Origin: Nocardioides sediminis
GTDB lineage: Bacteria; Actinomycetota; Actinomycetes; Propionibacteriales; Nocardioidaceae
Assembly (NCBI RefSeq): GCF_003047295.1
Contig: NZ_PZYZ01000001.1
Location: forward strand, 434,001 to 498,000
Direction of reading: 5' to 3'
Length of the DNA: 64,000 nucleotides
Translations under genes and position numbers: made by a program
Shown: piece by piece, positions 1 to 8,487 of the stretch
Position numbering within the stretch: position 1 is the first letter of the stretch
Layout: each line of letters begins with the position of its first letter
Notes under the pieces: generated by a model
Seen by the model: the letters and a program-made list of their open reading frames with translations, nothing else
Databases searched by the model: none
What the model was told of the DNA's origin: nothing

Positions 1-107
1 TCGTGGACCGCGACTACGTGCTGGCCGCCGCCGGGCTTCTCGTCGCCGAGCACCCCGTGGCGGCGCACCGGCTGGTGCAGCGGCTGGCGACTGCGGCCAC
101 CGAGTGA
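1..107 (+). CDS. 3' end of an unidentified protein (partial)
   Basis: Reading from base 3, an open frame runs from the window edge to a TGA at 105-107 and gives 34 residues rich in Ala, Leu and Val, with the tail RLATAATE. The start lies outside the window. Codon bias (G or C at third positions) fits a real gene. The fragment is too short to assign to a family, and it carries no recognisable motif. Confidence 0.5.
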   Translation, partial: VDRDYVLAAAGLLVAEHPVAAHRLVQRLATAATE

Positions 108-150
108 GTGCCGCCGTCGGGTGAGCGCCGCCGATGAGTAGCCTGCACCC

Positions 151-171
151 GTGAGGGAGACGAGCCGGTGA
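151..171 (+). other. possible leaderless six-codon leader ORF before the permease
   Basis: A TAGCCT -10-like box at 139-144 is followed 6 nt later by GTG at 151, the spacing seen at leaderless starts elsewhere in the window. That GTG opens a frame encoding MRETSR and stops at 169-171, overlapping the GTG (168) of the permease gene. The same bases also supply a GGGAG ribosome site 8 nt before 168. The motif is seen; translation of the mini-ORF is speculative. Confidence 0.3.
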
Positions 172-1487
172 GCACCGGTCACGACGCCGGGCACGGCGCT
201 GCGGGCGACGCCGACGACGCGCGCCGCGAGCGCCGGGCCTCCCAGCTGGTGCAGCAGTGGGCCGCGCTGCGGGCCGAGCGCCGCCCCGAGCCGATCGCCA
301 TCACCACCGGGACCAGCAACTTCAGTCGCGCCCAGGTGCCGTGGGGGCTCGACCTGGCCGCTGCCTGGTCATGGCGGATCATCATCATCGCCGTCGCCGC
401 GCTCGGGATCGCCCGGGTGCTCGCCTACTTCGCGGTCATCACGCTGCCGCTGGCGATCGCCCTGCTGATCGCCGCGCTCGTCGGGCCGGCCGTGGCCCGG
501 CTCCAGTCGGTCGGGCTGCCGCGGCCGTTGGCCACCGGCATGGTGATGATCGTCGGGATCGCCTTCGTCGGGCTGCTGCTGACCTACGTCGGCCAGCAGG
601 TCGCCACCGGCGCCCAGGACCTCGCGGCGTCCGTGGTCGAGGGCCTCGGGCAGGTCCGGCGATGGCTGCTGTCCGGGCCGCTCAACCTCACCGACAGCCA
701 GCTCGAGGGCTGGATCGAGTCAGCCCAGCGCACCATCACCGAGCAGTCCCGCGAGGGCGGCGCGCTGACCCGGGTGACCGAGGTCGGCACCGTGGTCGGG
801 CACGTGGTGGCGGGCTTCTTCATCATCCTGTTCGCCACCTACTTCTTCCTCGCCGACGGCGACCGCATCTGGGCCTGGCTGGTGCGCCTGGCCCCGCGCG
901 CGGCACGCGAGCACGTCGACGGCTCGGGCCGGGTCGCGTGGATCTCCCTGACCCAGTTCGTCCGGGCCACGGTGCTGGTGGCGCTGGTCGACGCCCTCGG
1001 CGTCATGGCCGTCGCCGCCGTCCTCGGCGTGCCGTTCGTGCTGGCGATCGGCGTGCTCGTCTTCCTGGGTGCGTTCGTGCCGATGGTGGGCGCCACGGTC
1101 GCCGGCCTCGTCGCCATCCTGGTCGCCCTCGTCGACCAGGGACCGATCACCGCGCTGCTCATGCTGGGCGGCGTGATCCTGGTCCAGCAGATCGAGGGGC
1201 ACGTGCTCCAGCCGTTCCTCATGGGCCGCTTCGTCTCCCTCCACCCGCTCGGCGTCATCGTCGCGATCGGGTGCGGCGTGCTGGTGGCGGGCATCGCCGG
1301 CGCGCTGGTCGCCGTACCCCTCGCCGCCGCCGCCAACGCCGTGGTCAACCACCTCGCCAGCGACCCGGAACCCGAGGACTTCGACTCCCCGGTGACCTCG
1401 GACGAGGAGGAGGCCGAGGTGGAGGAACGAGTGGACGAGCACGACCAGCCCGACCAGCCGGCAGGACGAGAAGGAACCGAAGCGTGA
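168..1487 (+). CDS. AI-2E family transporter (PerM/YdiK-type membrane protein)
   Basis: A 439-residue polytopic membrane protein of the AI-2E/UPF0118 family. A hydrophilic N-terminus of about 65 residues precedes paired hydrophobic helices at roughly 68-110 and 120-145. A soluble loop spans about 150-210, and another four to five helices occupy 215-400. The last 40 residues form a very acidic cytoplasmic tail. Members export small molecules or act as antiporters; the substrate cannot be read from sequence. The GTG at 168 has GGGAG 8 nt upstream. Its stop overlaps the GTG of the threonine ammonia-lyase gene (GTGA), so the two are translationally coupled. M. tuberculosis has a PerM-like gene in the same neighbourhood (Rv1101c, from memory). 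Confidence 0.85.
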   Translation: MSTGHDAGHGAAGDADDARRERRASQLVQQWAALRAERRPEPIAITTGTSNFSRAQVPWGLDLAAAWSWRIIIIAVAALGIARVLAYFAVITLPLAIALLIAALVGPAVARLQSVGLPRPLATGMVMIVGIAFVGLLLTYVGQQVATGAQDLAASVVEGLGQVRRWLLSGPLNLTDSQLEGWIESAQRTITEQSREGGALTRVTEVGTVVGHVVAGFFIILFATYFFLADGDRIWAWLVRLAPRAAREHVDGSGRVAWISLTQFVRATVLVALVDALGVMAVAAVLGVPFVLAIGVLVFLGAFVPMVGATVAGLVAILVALVDQGPITALLMLGGVILVQQIEGHVLQPFLMGRFVSLHPLGVIVAIGCGVLVAGIAGALVAVPLAAAANAVVNHLASDPEPEDFDSPVTSDEEEAEVEERVDEHDQPDQPAGREGTEA

Positions 1488-2728
1488 CCGACGACCACAC
1501 CCCCGACACCGCACCCGACCCGGCGGCCCCCGTCACCCTCGCCGACATCGAGGTCGCCCGCGAGGTGCTCGCGGACATCGCCGTGCGCACACCCATGGAG
1601 GAGTCCCGCTGGCTCTCGGCCCTGGCCGGCGGGCCGGTCAGCCTCAAGTGCGAGAACCTCCAGCGCACCGGCTCCTTCAAGATCCGCGGCGCCTACCTGC
1701 GCATCTCGCGACTCTCACCGGAGGAGCGCGCGCACGGCGTGGTCGCGGCCAGCGCCGGCAACCACGCGCAGGGCGTCGCGCTGGCCGCCAGCACGCTGGG
1801 CATCCGGTCGACCGTCTTCATGCCCGAGGGCGCGCCGATCCCCAAGGAGAAGGCCACCCGGGGGTACGGCGCCGACGTGCGGTTCCACGGCCGCTACCTC
1901 GAGGACGCGCTCGCCGAGGCGCGCCGCTTCGCCGACGAGACCGGGGCCGTCCTCATCCACCCCTTCGACCACCGCGACATCGTCACCGGCCAGGGCACCG
2001 CCGGGCTCGAGGTGCTCGACCAGGCACCCGAGGTGCGCACGGTGCTGGTGCCGACCGGCGGCGGCGGACTGCTGGCCGGGATGGCCATCGCCATCAAGGC
2101 GCTGCGTCCCGACGTGCGCGTGGTCGGGGTGCAGGCCGAGGGTGCCGCTGCGTTCCCCGGGTCGCTCAAGGCGGGCAGCCCGGTGGCGCTGGAGTCGATG
2201 ACCACGATGGCCGACGGCATCGCGGTCGGCCGTCCCGGCGACATCACGTTCGCCGCGGTCCAGCAGCACTGCGACGACATCATCACCGTCTCCGAGGAGT
2301 CGCTGTCGCGGGCGCTGCTGGCCCTGGTCGAGCGCGCCAAGATGGTCGTGGAACCCGCCGGCGCGGCGGCCGTGGCGGCCATCCTCGACGACCCGACCGC
2401 CTTCGAGACCCCGGCCGTCGCCGTGCTCTCGGGCGGCAACATCGACCCGCTCCTGCTCAGCAAGGTGATCCGCCACGGCCTGGCCGCCGCCGGCCGCTAC
2501 CTCTACCTCCGCGTCGTCATCCCCGACCTGCCCGGCGGGTTGGCGGGCCTGCTCCACGAGGTCGGCGAGGCGGGCGCCAACGTGCTCGAGGTCGCCCACG
2601 AGCGGATCTCGCCGACCCTGACCCTCAACGAGGTCGAGGTGCGCATCCAGCTCGAGACGCGCGGGGCCGAGCACGCCGAGGGCGTCATGGCCCGGCTGCG
2701 CGAGCGGGGCTACCGGGTCTACGAGTGA
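1484..2728 (+). CDS. ilvA: threonine ammonia-lyase, biosynthetic/catabolic type
   Basis: A 414-residue PLP enzyme converting threonine to 2-oxobutanoate and ammonia, the first committed step toward isoleucine. The PLP lysine is K66 in GSFKIRG, and the phosphate-binding loop is the TGGGGLL stretch near residue 190. The C-terminal 85 residues look like one ACT-type regulatory domain (LPGGLAGLLHEVGEAGANVL), the short form of the family. The GTG start at 1484 overlaps the TGA of the upstream permease. Upstream bases in the same frame are open for over 1 kb but are only the shifted frame of the permease. A strong hairpin follows immediately. Confidence 0.93.
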   Translation: MTDDHTPDTAPDPAAPVTLADIEVAREVLADIAVRTPMEESRWLSALAGGPVSLKCENLQRTGSFKIRGAYLRISRLSPEERAHGVVAASAGNHAQGVALAASTLGIRSTVFMPEGAPIPKEKATRGYGADVRFHGRYLEDALAEARRFADETGAVLIHPFDHRDIVTGQGTAGLEVLDQAPEVRTVLVPTGGGGLLAGMAIAIKALRPDVRVVGVQAEGAAAFPGSLKAGSPVALESMTTMADGIAVGRPGDITFAAVQQHCDDIITVSEESLSRALLALVERAKMVVEPAGAAAVAAILDDPTAFETPAVAVLSGGNIDPLLLSKVIRHGLAAAGRYLYLRVVIPDLPGGLAGLLHEVGEAGANVLEVAHERISPTLTLNEVEVRIQLETRGAEHAEGVMARLRERGYRVYE

Positions 2729-2763
2729 CGAACGGCCCCCGTCCGAGGACGGGGGCCGTTCGT
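2728..2763. terminator. bidirectional intrinsic-type hairpin between ilvA and greA
   Basis: A perfect 16-bp stem (2728-2743 with 2748-2763) closes on a CGAG tetraloop and sits directly at the ilvA stop codon. The convergent greA gene ends 15 bp further on. There is no U-tract, as is usual for actinobacterial terminators. The symmetry would serve both genes. Confidence 0.85.
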
Positions 2764-2777
2764 GGAATGCCAGCGGG

Positions 2778-3275
2778 TCAGGAGCGGTAGGGCTCCGCGT
2801 CGAGGATCTCGACGGTGACGGCCTTGCCGTTGGGGGCCTCGTAGGTCACGGTCTCACCCTTGGACTTGCCGTTGATCGCGGCGCCCATCGCCGACTGCGG
2901 CGAGTAGACGTCGAGCTTGTCGCCCTCGGCGAGGTTCTCGCGGGCGCCGAGGAGGAACTTCTCCTCCTCGTCGAAGTCGACCATCTTGACGGTGACGACC
3001 ATGCCGGGCTCGACGACGCCGTCGTTGGGCGGGGTCTCGCCGACCTCGGCGCGGCGCAGCATGTCCTCGAGCTGGCGGATGCGGGCCTCCTGCTTGCCCT
3101 GCTCGTCCTTGGCGGCGTGGTAGCCGCTGTTCTCCTTGAGGTCGCCCTCGTCACGAGCCGCGGAGATGCGCTCGATGATCTCCTGGCGGCGAGGACCCTT
3201 GAGGTCCTCGAGCTCGGCCCGGAGCTTGTCGAAGGCGTCCTGGGTCAGCCAGATGGTGCCGGCGTCCTGGGTCAT
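2778..3275 (-). CDS. greA: transcription elongation factor GreA
   Basis: A 165-residue GreA that binds the RNA polymerase secondary channel and stimulates cleavage of backtracked RNA. The N-terminal antiparallel coiled coil covers about residues 11-80 and carries the acidic tip (ARDEGDLKENSGYHAAK) that coordinates catalytic magnesium. The C-terminal FKBP-like domain (about 90-165) includes SPQSAMGAAINGKSKGE. The length is standard for actinobacterial GreA. The ATG at 3275 has a GGAG site 9 nt upstream. It is the backbone anchor of the greA-DUF4307-mca cluster. Confidence 0.97.
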   Translation of the reverse strand: MTQDAGTIWLTQDAFDKLRAELEDLKGPRRQEIIERISAARDEGDLKENSGYHAAKDEQGKQEARIRQLEDMLRRAEVGETPPNDGVVEPGMVVTVKMVDFDEEEKFLLGARENLAEGDKLDVYSPQSAMGAAINGKSKGETVTYEAPNGKAVTVEILDAEPYRS

Positions 3276-3512
3276 GTCGTACTCCTACGGTGTGGATCGA
3301 GAGTCAGTGTGGGTGCGACGATCTGCACCCCACGTCGTGGTGGTGATGGTGACTGTCTGCGTTCGTGCGGTGCGCTCGCGGCCGACGACGGGCCGGCGCT
3401 GCCACGCGGGCAGACCTCCACACTAGCAACCCGGACGCGTCGACGCAGGCCGATCGTCCACCCCACGGGGTGGGTGGACCGGGCCGCCCGTGACCGGCAG
3501 GCGCGCCGGACG

Positions 3513-3953
3513 TCAGCGGGGGCGCTGCTGGTCGGGCGTCGTGCAGCCCACCAGCTCGACGCTCGTGGCCCGGCGCTCGGTGCGCACCTCGACCTCGTTG
3601 CGGCCGTCGGTGGGGGTGAAGGCGAGCTCCCCGACCGTCATGTGGTCCTCGGCAAGGGCCCGGACGCGGCAGCTCGCGTCGACTCCCCGCTCCAGGGAGA
3701 CCTGCACGACGGCGGTCGCCGAGTGCTCGCCCGCGACGTCGTAGGCGGTGAGCTCGGACTCCACGGCCGGGCTGCCGTGGAACCACGCCGCCCACGCGAC
3801 CCACCCGACGAAGACGAGAGCGACGACCGCGACGCTCGCGAGCAGCGCGGTACGTCGCCACGGGGCGGGCACGCCGTACCGCTCGGAGAGGTCGGTGCCC
3901 CGGGGTGAGGCCGACGGTGGGGTCGGCGGTCCGGTCGGCGGCGGCTGGTTCAC
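3513..3953 (-). CDS. DUF4307 family single-pass membrane protein
   Basis: A 146-residue protein with a Pro/Thr-rich cytoplasmic N-terminus, one membrane helix at about 35-57 ([20 protein letters not shown]) and an extracytoplasmic domain with two cysteines (C98 region and VGCTT near 138). DUF4307 proteins sit between greA and mca in many actinobacteria; no function is known. The GTG start at 3953 lies 6 nt after a TAGGCT -10 box on the minus strand, so the message is probably leaderless. Its start codon is only 29 bp from that of mca on the other strand. Confidence 0.85.
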   Translation of the reverse strand: MNQPPPTGPPTPPSASPRGTDLSERYGVPAPWRRTALLASVAVVALVFVGWVAWAAWFHGSPAVESELTAYDVAGEHSATAVVQVSLERGVDASCRVRALAEDHMTVGELAFTPTDGRNEVEVRTERRATSVELVGCTTPDQQRPR

Positions 3954-3959
3954 GCCCCC

Positions 3960-3976
3960 AGCCTAGAAACTATGCT
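3960..3976. promoter_or_regulatory. back-to-back -10 boxes for divergent leaderless DUF4307 and mca
   Basis: On the minus strand TAGGCT (3960-3965) is followed by 6 nt and the GTG at 3953. On the plus strand TATGCT (3971-3976) is followed by 6 nt and the ATG at 3983. Both fit the actinobacterial leaderless arrangement (TANNNT, 6-7 nt, start codon). No good -35 match is visible; any -35 contact would lie inside the opposite coding sequence. Confidence 0.6.
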
Positions 3977-3982
3977 CCAACC

Positions 3983-5005
3983 ATGCCGCAGGAGACCCCC
4001 GACCGCGCCGCCAGCACCGACGACGCCGAGAGCGCCGGCAACAGCCACCGCGCCGCCCGAGCAGTCCGGTCGACGTTCGACGGAGCGCCGGTGCTCCCGT
4101 CCGACGTCCGCAGGTCCCCGTCGAGCGGTCCCCGCGCCGGAATGCGCCTGATGCACGTGCACGCCCATCCCGACGACGAGTCGAGCAAGGGCGCCGCGTC
4201 GACGGCGAAGTACGTCGCGGAGGGCGTCGACGTGCACGTCGTCACCTGCACCGGCGGCGAGCGGGGATCGGTCCTCAACCCCAAGATGGACCGACCCGAC
4301 GTCTGGGAGAACATCACCGAGATCCGGCGCGAGGAGATGCACCGCGCCCGCGACATCCTCGGCGTGCGGCAGGACTGGCTCGGCTTCGTCGACTCCGGCT
4401 GGCCGGAGGGCGACCCGCTGCCCCCGCTGCCCGAGGGCTGCTTCGCGCTGGTGCCGCTGGAGGAAGCGACCGAGCGGCTGGTGCGGCTCATCCGCGACTT
4501 CCGACCGCACGTCATGACGACGTACGACGAGCGCGGCGGCTACCCGCACCCCGACCACATCCGCTGCCACGAGGTCTCGGTGGCGGCCTACCACGCGGCC
4601 GGCGACCCCGAGCGGTTCCCCGACGCGGGGGAGCCGTGGCAGCCGGCCAAGCTCTACTACCACCACGGCTGGAGCTGGGCGAAGACCAACGCGCTCCACG
4701 AGGCGATGCTCGCCCACGACCTCGAGTCGCCCTACGAGGAGCGGCTGAAGAACTGGGAGCGCGAGCCGGACTGGGACGACCGGATCACCACGCGGGTGCC
4801 GTGCGGGGAGTACTTCGGCGTGCGCGACCAGGCGCTGCTGGCGCACGCCACCCAGATCGATCCGGACGGCTTCTGGTTCGCGATCCCGCGCGAGATCCAG
4901 CAGAAGACCTGGCCGACCGAGGACTACGAGCTCGTGGTGAGCCACGTCGAGTCGTCGGTGCCCGAGGACGACCTGTTCGCCGGGATCACGCCCGACCCGG
5001 CCTGA
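3983..5005 (+). CDS. mca: mycothiol S-conjugate amidase
   Basis: A 340-residue zinc amidase of the MshB/Mca (PIG-L) family that cleaves mycothiol S-conjugates to a mercapturic acid and GlcN-Ins, the actinobacterial detoxification route. The zinc/catalytic motif is [12 protein letters not shown] at about residues 59-70, with the downstream zinc histidine in [11 protein letters not shown]. The ATG at 3983 sits 6 nt after TATGCT, which supports a leaderless start. It gives a 53-residue N-terminal extension compared with the usual start, equivalent to the in-frame ATG at 4142 ([13 protein letters not shown]). The shorter form remains possible. It is divergent from DUF4307 and followed by a small membrane protein, the conserved order. 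Confidence 0.95.
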   Translation: MPQETPDRAASTDDAESAGNSHRAARAVRSTFDGAPVLPSDVRRSPSSGPRAGMRLMHVHAHPDDESSKGAASTAKYVAEGVDVHVVTCTGGERGSVLNPKMDRPDVWENITEIRREEMHRARDILGVRQDWLGFVDSGWPEGDPLPPLPEGCFALVPLEEATERLVRLIRDFRPHVMTTYDERGGYPHPDHIRCHEVSVAAYHAAGDPERFPDAGEPWQPAKLYYHHGWSWAKTNALHEAMLAHDLESPYEERLKNWEREPDWDDRITTRVPCGEYFGVRDQALLAHATQIDPDGFWFAIPREIQQKTWPTEDYELVVSHVESSVPEDDLFAGITPDPA

Positions 5006-5074
5006 CGGTCCCGCCTGACGGTCAGCCGGTGCCCTGGTGACGCCGGGCTGGGAGGCCTGGCGGATACTGGACCC

Positions 5075-5344
5075 ATGCTCGACCTGCTGCTGATCCCCCT
5101 GTCCGACAAGACGCCCGAGCCCGAGGACGTCAAGGCCGGTTGGACGGCGCTGATCATCTTCCTGCTGCTGGCCGTCTCGGTGGCCGTCCTGGGCTTCAGC
5201 CTCGTCAAGCAGCTCCGCAAGGCGCAGGCGGCCAAGGACGCCGGTCTGTACGGCGACGAGCCGGTAGACCCGACGGCCGGCGGGTCGGCGGACCGCGACG
5301 AGCAGTCCCCGCGTCCCGACGACGGCGCGGACCACCGGGCCTGA
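5075..5344 (+). CDS. small single-pass membrane protein downstream of mca
   Basis: An 89-residue protein with one strong membrane helix at about 22-42 (GWTALIIFLLLAVSVAVLGF), then a basic stretch and a disordered acidic tail. A gene of this size follows mca in many actinobacteria (Rv1083 position in M. tuberculosis, from memory). Its role is unknown. ATG 5075 lies 6 nt after GATACT, a near-consensus leaderless -10. The stop codon overlaps the first 29-bp direct repeat that bounds the deaminase segment. Confidence 0.8.
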   Translation: MLDLLLIPLSDKTPEPEDVKAGWTALIIFLLLAVSVAVLGFSLVKQLRKAQAAKDAGLYGDEPVDPTAGGSADRDEQSPRPDDGADHRA

Positions 5345-5371
5345 GACCCGACCCGAGCCACCCCGTGCTGG
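5343..5371 (+). repeat. 29-bp direct repeat, left copy
   Basis: The sequence beginning GAGACCCGACCCGAGCCACC matches 28 of 29 bases with the copy at 6054-6082, in the same orientation. The left copy starts at the last two bases of the small membrane protein's stop codon. The pair encloses the deaminase gene. Confidence 0.85.
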
Positions 5372-5478
5372 GTCGCGTGTGTGTCCGACGTTGGACGGAC
5401 AGCATCGGCACTGGCATCGGGCGTTCACGACCCCGACCTGGCTACTGCCTGCGTCCGGCGGTCCGTCACCCTAGAGTC

Positions 5479-5919
5479 ATGTTCTTCCCCAGCGGCCGCG
5501 CCCTGAACGACGGCGACCTCGCCCTGCTCGACCTCGCCACCCGGACCATCGACGCGAACACCGATGCCGCCTCGGTCGACGACGACGGGGTCCACACCGT
5601 GGGGGCTGCCGTCTTGGCGGACGACGCTCGCATGTTCGCCGGCGTGAACCTGTACCACTTCACTGGCGGGCCCTGCGCCGAGCTCGTCGCCCTCGCGTCA
5701 GCCCGCGCCGGCGGAGCACGGGAGATCCTCACCATCGTTGCGGTGGGGGACGGTGGGCGCGGTGTCCTGAGCCCCTGCGGACGGGACCGCCAGGTCCTTG
5801 TCGACTACTACCCTCGGTGCCGGGTGATCGTCCCCTCGCCCGAAGGCCCGCTCAGCGTCCTGGCCACCGACCTGCTCCCGGGCAGCTTCCGCGGCCCGGA
5901 GGCCGTCGAGCGTCCCTAG
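5479..5919 (+). CDS. blasticidin-S-deaminase-like cytidine deaminase family protein with altered zinc site
   Basis: A 146-residue protein of the cytidine deaminase fold, closest in motif to blasticidin S deaminase (YHFTGGPCAELVAL and RGVLSPCG.RQVL). The first zinc cysteine C66, the proton-shuttle E68 and the second zinc cysteine C100 are present. The third ligand, Cys in the usual PCxxC, is Asp103 (codon GAC, two base changes from TGC). Activity is therefore uncertain. Substrates of the family are blasticidin-type cytosine nucleosides or cytidine. The ATG at 5479 follows CACCCT by 6 nt, a near-consensus leaderless signal. The gene stands alone between two 29-bp direct repeats and looks acquired. 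Confidence 0.85.
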   Translation: MFFPSGRALNDGDLALLDLATRTIDANTDAASVDDDGVHTVGAAVLADDARMFAGVNLYHFTGGPCAELVALASARAGGAREILTIVAVGDGGRGVLSPCGRDRQVLVDYYPRCRVIVPSPEGPLSVLATDLLPGSFRGPEAVERP

Positions 5920-6053
5920 GTCGAGGCGCAGCACTGCCGCGCCTCGCGGGTCCCCGCGCCGGCCGCGCACGTCCCGACCGTCGCCACGGTCCGCGAGCGC
6001 ATCGCCGCAGATCAGATCCGGTGACTGGTGTCGACAAGAGGGACACGTCCACC

Positions 6054-6082
6054 GAGACCCGACCCGGGCCACCCCGTGCTGG
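6054..6082 (+). repeat. 29-bp direct repeat, right copy
   Basis: This copy differs from 5343-5371 at one base (G for A at position 14). Beyond it the two flanks diverge. It lies in the otherwise featureless gap (5920-6151) between the deaminase gene and the end of catC. Confidence 0.85.
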
Positions 6083-6151
6083 CCGGACCGGGTGCCCGCC
6101 CCACGCGGCGGGCCGTGCTCAGGTGGCCCGGTCGGACGCGGTCGGACGTGG

Positions 6152-6433
6152 TCAGGCACGGACGTCGCTGGGGTGCGACGCCAGCGGCGTGACCTGGATG
6201 TCCATGTGGGGGAAGAGCGGGAGCCCGGACAGCACCTCGTGCAGTCGGTCGTGGGAGTCCACGTCGAAGACCGAGTAGTTGGCGTACTCGCCGACGACCC
6301 GCCAGATGTGGGGCCACTCGCCCGACCGCTGCAGCTCCTGGCTGTAGGCCTTCTCGCGGGCGAGCAGGTCGGCGCGCGCCTGCCCGACCAGGGTGTCGGG
6401 CAGGCGCACGTCCATCCGGACCAGGTACAGCAC
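6152..6433 (-). CDS. catC: muconolactone delta-isomerase
   Basis: A 93-residue MIase converting muconolactone to 3-oxoadipate enol-lactone in the catechol branch of the beta-ketoadipate pathway. The sequence opens LYLVRMDVRLPD and contains the family's ARADLLAREKAYSQELQ helix, followed by YANYSVFDVDSHDRLHEVL; the length is normal (92-96). The GTG start at 6433 was chosen because an AAGGG site lies 9-10 nt upstream, inside the end of catA, and the start follows the catA stop by 5 nt. It is the last gene of the catR-catB-catA-catC operon. Confidence 0.92.
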   Translation of the reverse strand: MLYLVRMDVRLPDTLVGQARADLLAREKAYSQELQRSGEWPHIWRVVGEYANYSVFDVDSHDRLHEVLSGLPLFPHMDIQVTPLASHPSDVRA

Positions 6434-6438
6434 CCGGC

Positions 6439-7386
<948 letters not shown>

Positions 7387-8487
7387 TCAGTCCTGGCGGT
7401 AGTGCGCGAGCTTGTCCGGGTCGATCTCGACCCCGAGCCCGGCGCCCGGTCGGATGGTCAGCTCGCCGTCCCGGATCTCCAGGGGCTCGGTGAGCAGGTC
7501 GTCGCTCATGTCGAGGAAGTTGGACAGCTCCCCGGCGCGCCGTGAGGTGAGCTCGAAGGCAGCGCCGAAGGAGACGGTGCAGACGGAGCCGAGCTGGCTG
7601 TCGATCTGGTTGCCCATGACGACCTCGAGGCCGAGTCCCTCGGCGAGGTGGTGCACCCGCCGGCTCTGGGTGAAGCCGGTCCGGGAGGTCTTGATGCTGA
7701 CCGCGGTGGCCGAGCCGCCGAGGACCTCGCGGGTGACGTCGGCGGGTGTGGGCACGGACTCGTCTGCGATGAAGGGGACGTCGAGCTGCTGGACGAGCCA
7801 GCGCCGGCCCAGGACGTCGTCGGCGGGGCAGAGCTCCTCGGCGAAGGTGAGGCCCAGGTCGGACATCTCCCTCATGGCGCGGGCCGACTCGGACGCCGAC
7901 CAGCCGCGGTTGCCGTCGACGTACAGCTCGACCTCCTCGCCGAGACCCTCGCGCAGGGCGCGGACGACGGCGGTGTCGAGGGTGTGGGGGTGACGGCCCA
8001 CCTTGACCTTGAACGTGGTGATGCCGTGGGTGTCGCGCATCCGCTCGGCCTCGGCGACCATCGCGGCGGGGGAGTCGAAGCCGAGCATGTGCGAGACGCG
8101 CATGCGGTCGGACCAGCCGCCGAGGAGCTCGTTGACCTGGTAGCCGAGCGTGCGGCCCAGGGCGTCCCACACCGCCATGTCGAGGGCGGCCTTGGCGACG
8201 GGGTTGGCCACGGTGCGGTTGAGCCGGGCGTGGATCTGCTCGCGCTCCATCAGGCCCAGCCCCACCACGGCGGGGGCGAAGAGGGAGTCGATGACCGCGA
8301 CGACACCGGCCTGGGTCTCCCCGTAGGTGAACGGACGCGGCGGGGCGTCGGCGATCCCGACGACCCCGTCGTCGGTGTGCACGCGCACCAGCACGTGCTC
8401 GGCGACGCGCACCTCGCCGCTGGCGAACTTGAGCGGCTTGGCGTAGGGGATCGCGTAGGGGATCGCCTCGACGGCGGTGATCTTCAT
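7387..8487 (-). CDS. catB: muconate cycloisomerase
   Basis: A 366-residue enolase-superfamily enzyme converting cis,cis-muconate to muconolactone. The catalytic lysine motif is TTFKVKVGRH. The metal ligands are D in YVDGNRG, E in FAEELC and D in FIADESV, and the second catalytic lysine is in VSIKTSRTGF. N-terminal capping domain (about 1-125) and C-terminal barrel are both complete. The ATG overlaps the TGA of the upstream LysR gene (ATGA at 8484-8487), so regulator and enzyme are co-translated. With catA and catC it forms the catechol ortho-cleavage operon. Confidence 0.94.
   Translation of the reverse strand: MKITAVEAIPYAIPYAKPLKFASGEVRVAEHVLVRVHTDDGVVGIADAPPRPFTYGETQAGVVAVIDSLFAPAVVGLGLMEREQIHARLNRTVANPVAKAALDMAVWDALGRTLGYQVNELLGGWSDRMRVSHMLGFDSPAAMVAEAERMRDTHGITTFKVKVGRHPHTLDTAVVRALREGLGEEVELYVDGNRGWSASESARAMREMSDLGLTFAEELCPADDVLGRRWLVQQLDVPFIADESVPTPADVTREVLGGSATAVSIKTSRTGFTQSRRVHHLAEGLGLEVVMGNQIDSQLGSVCTVSFGAAFELTSRRAGELSNFLDMSDDLLTEPLEIRDGELTIRPGAGLGVEIDPDKLAHYRQD

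Noticed and set aside
257..1483. In-frame extension upstream of ilvA
   Set aside because: The extension is Arg/Pro/Gly-rich shadow translation of the AI-2E gene. Threonine ammonia-lyase similarity starts at GTG 1484.
5343..6082. Insertion sequence ends
   Set aside because: The repeats are direct, not inverted, and the enclosed gene is a deaminase with no transposase.
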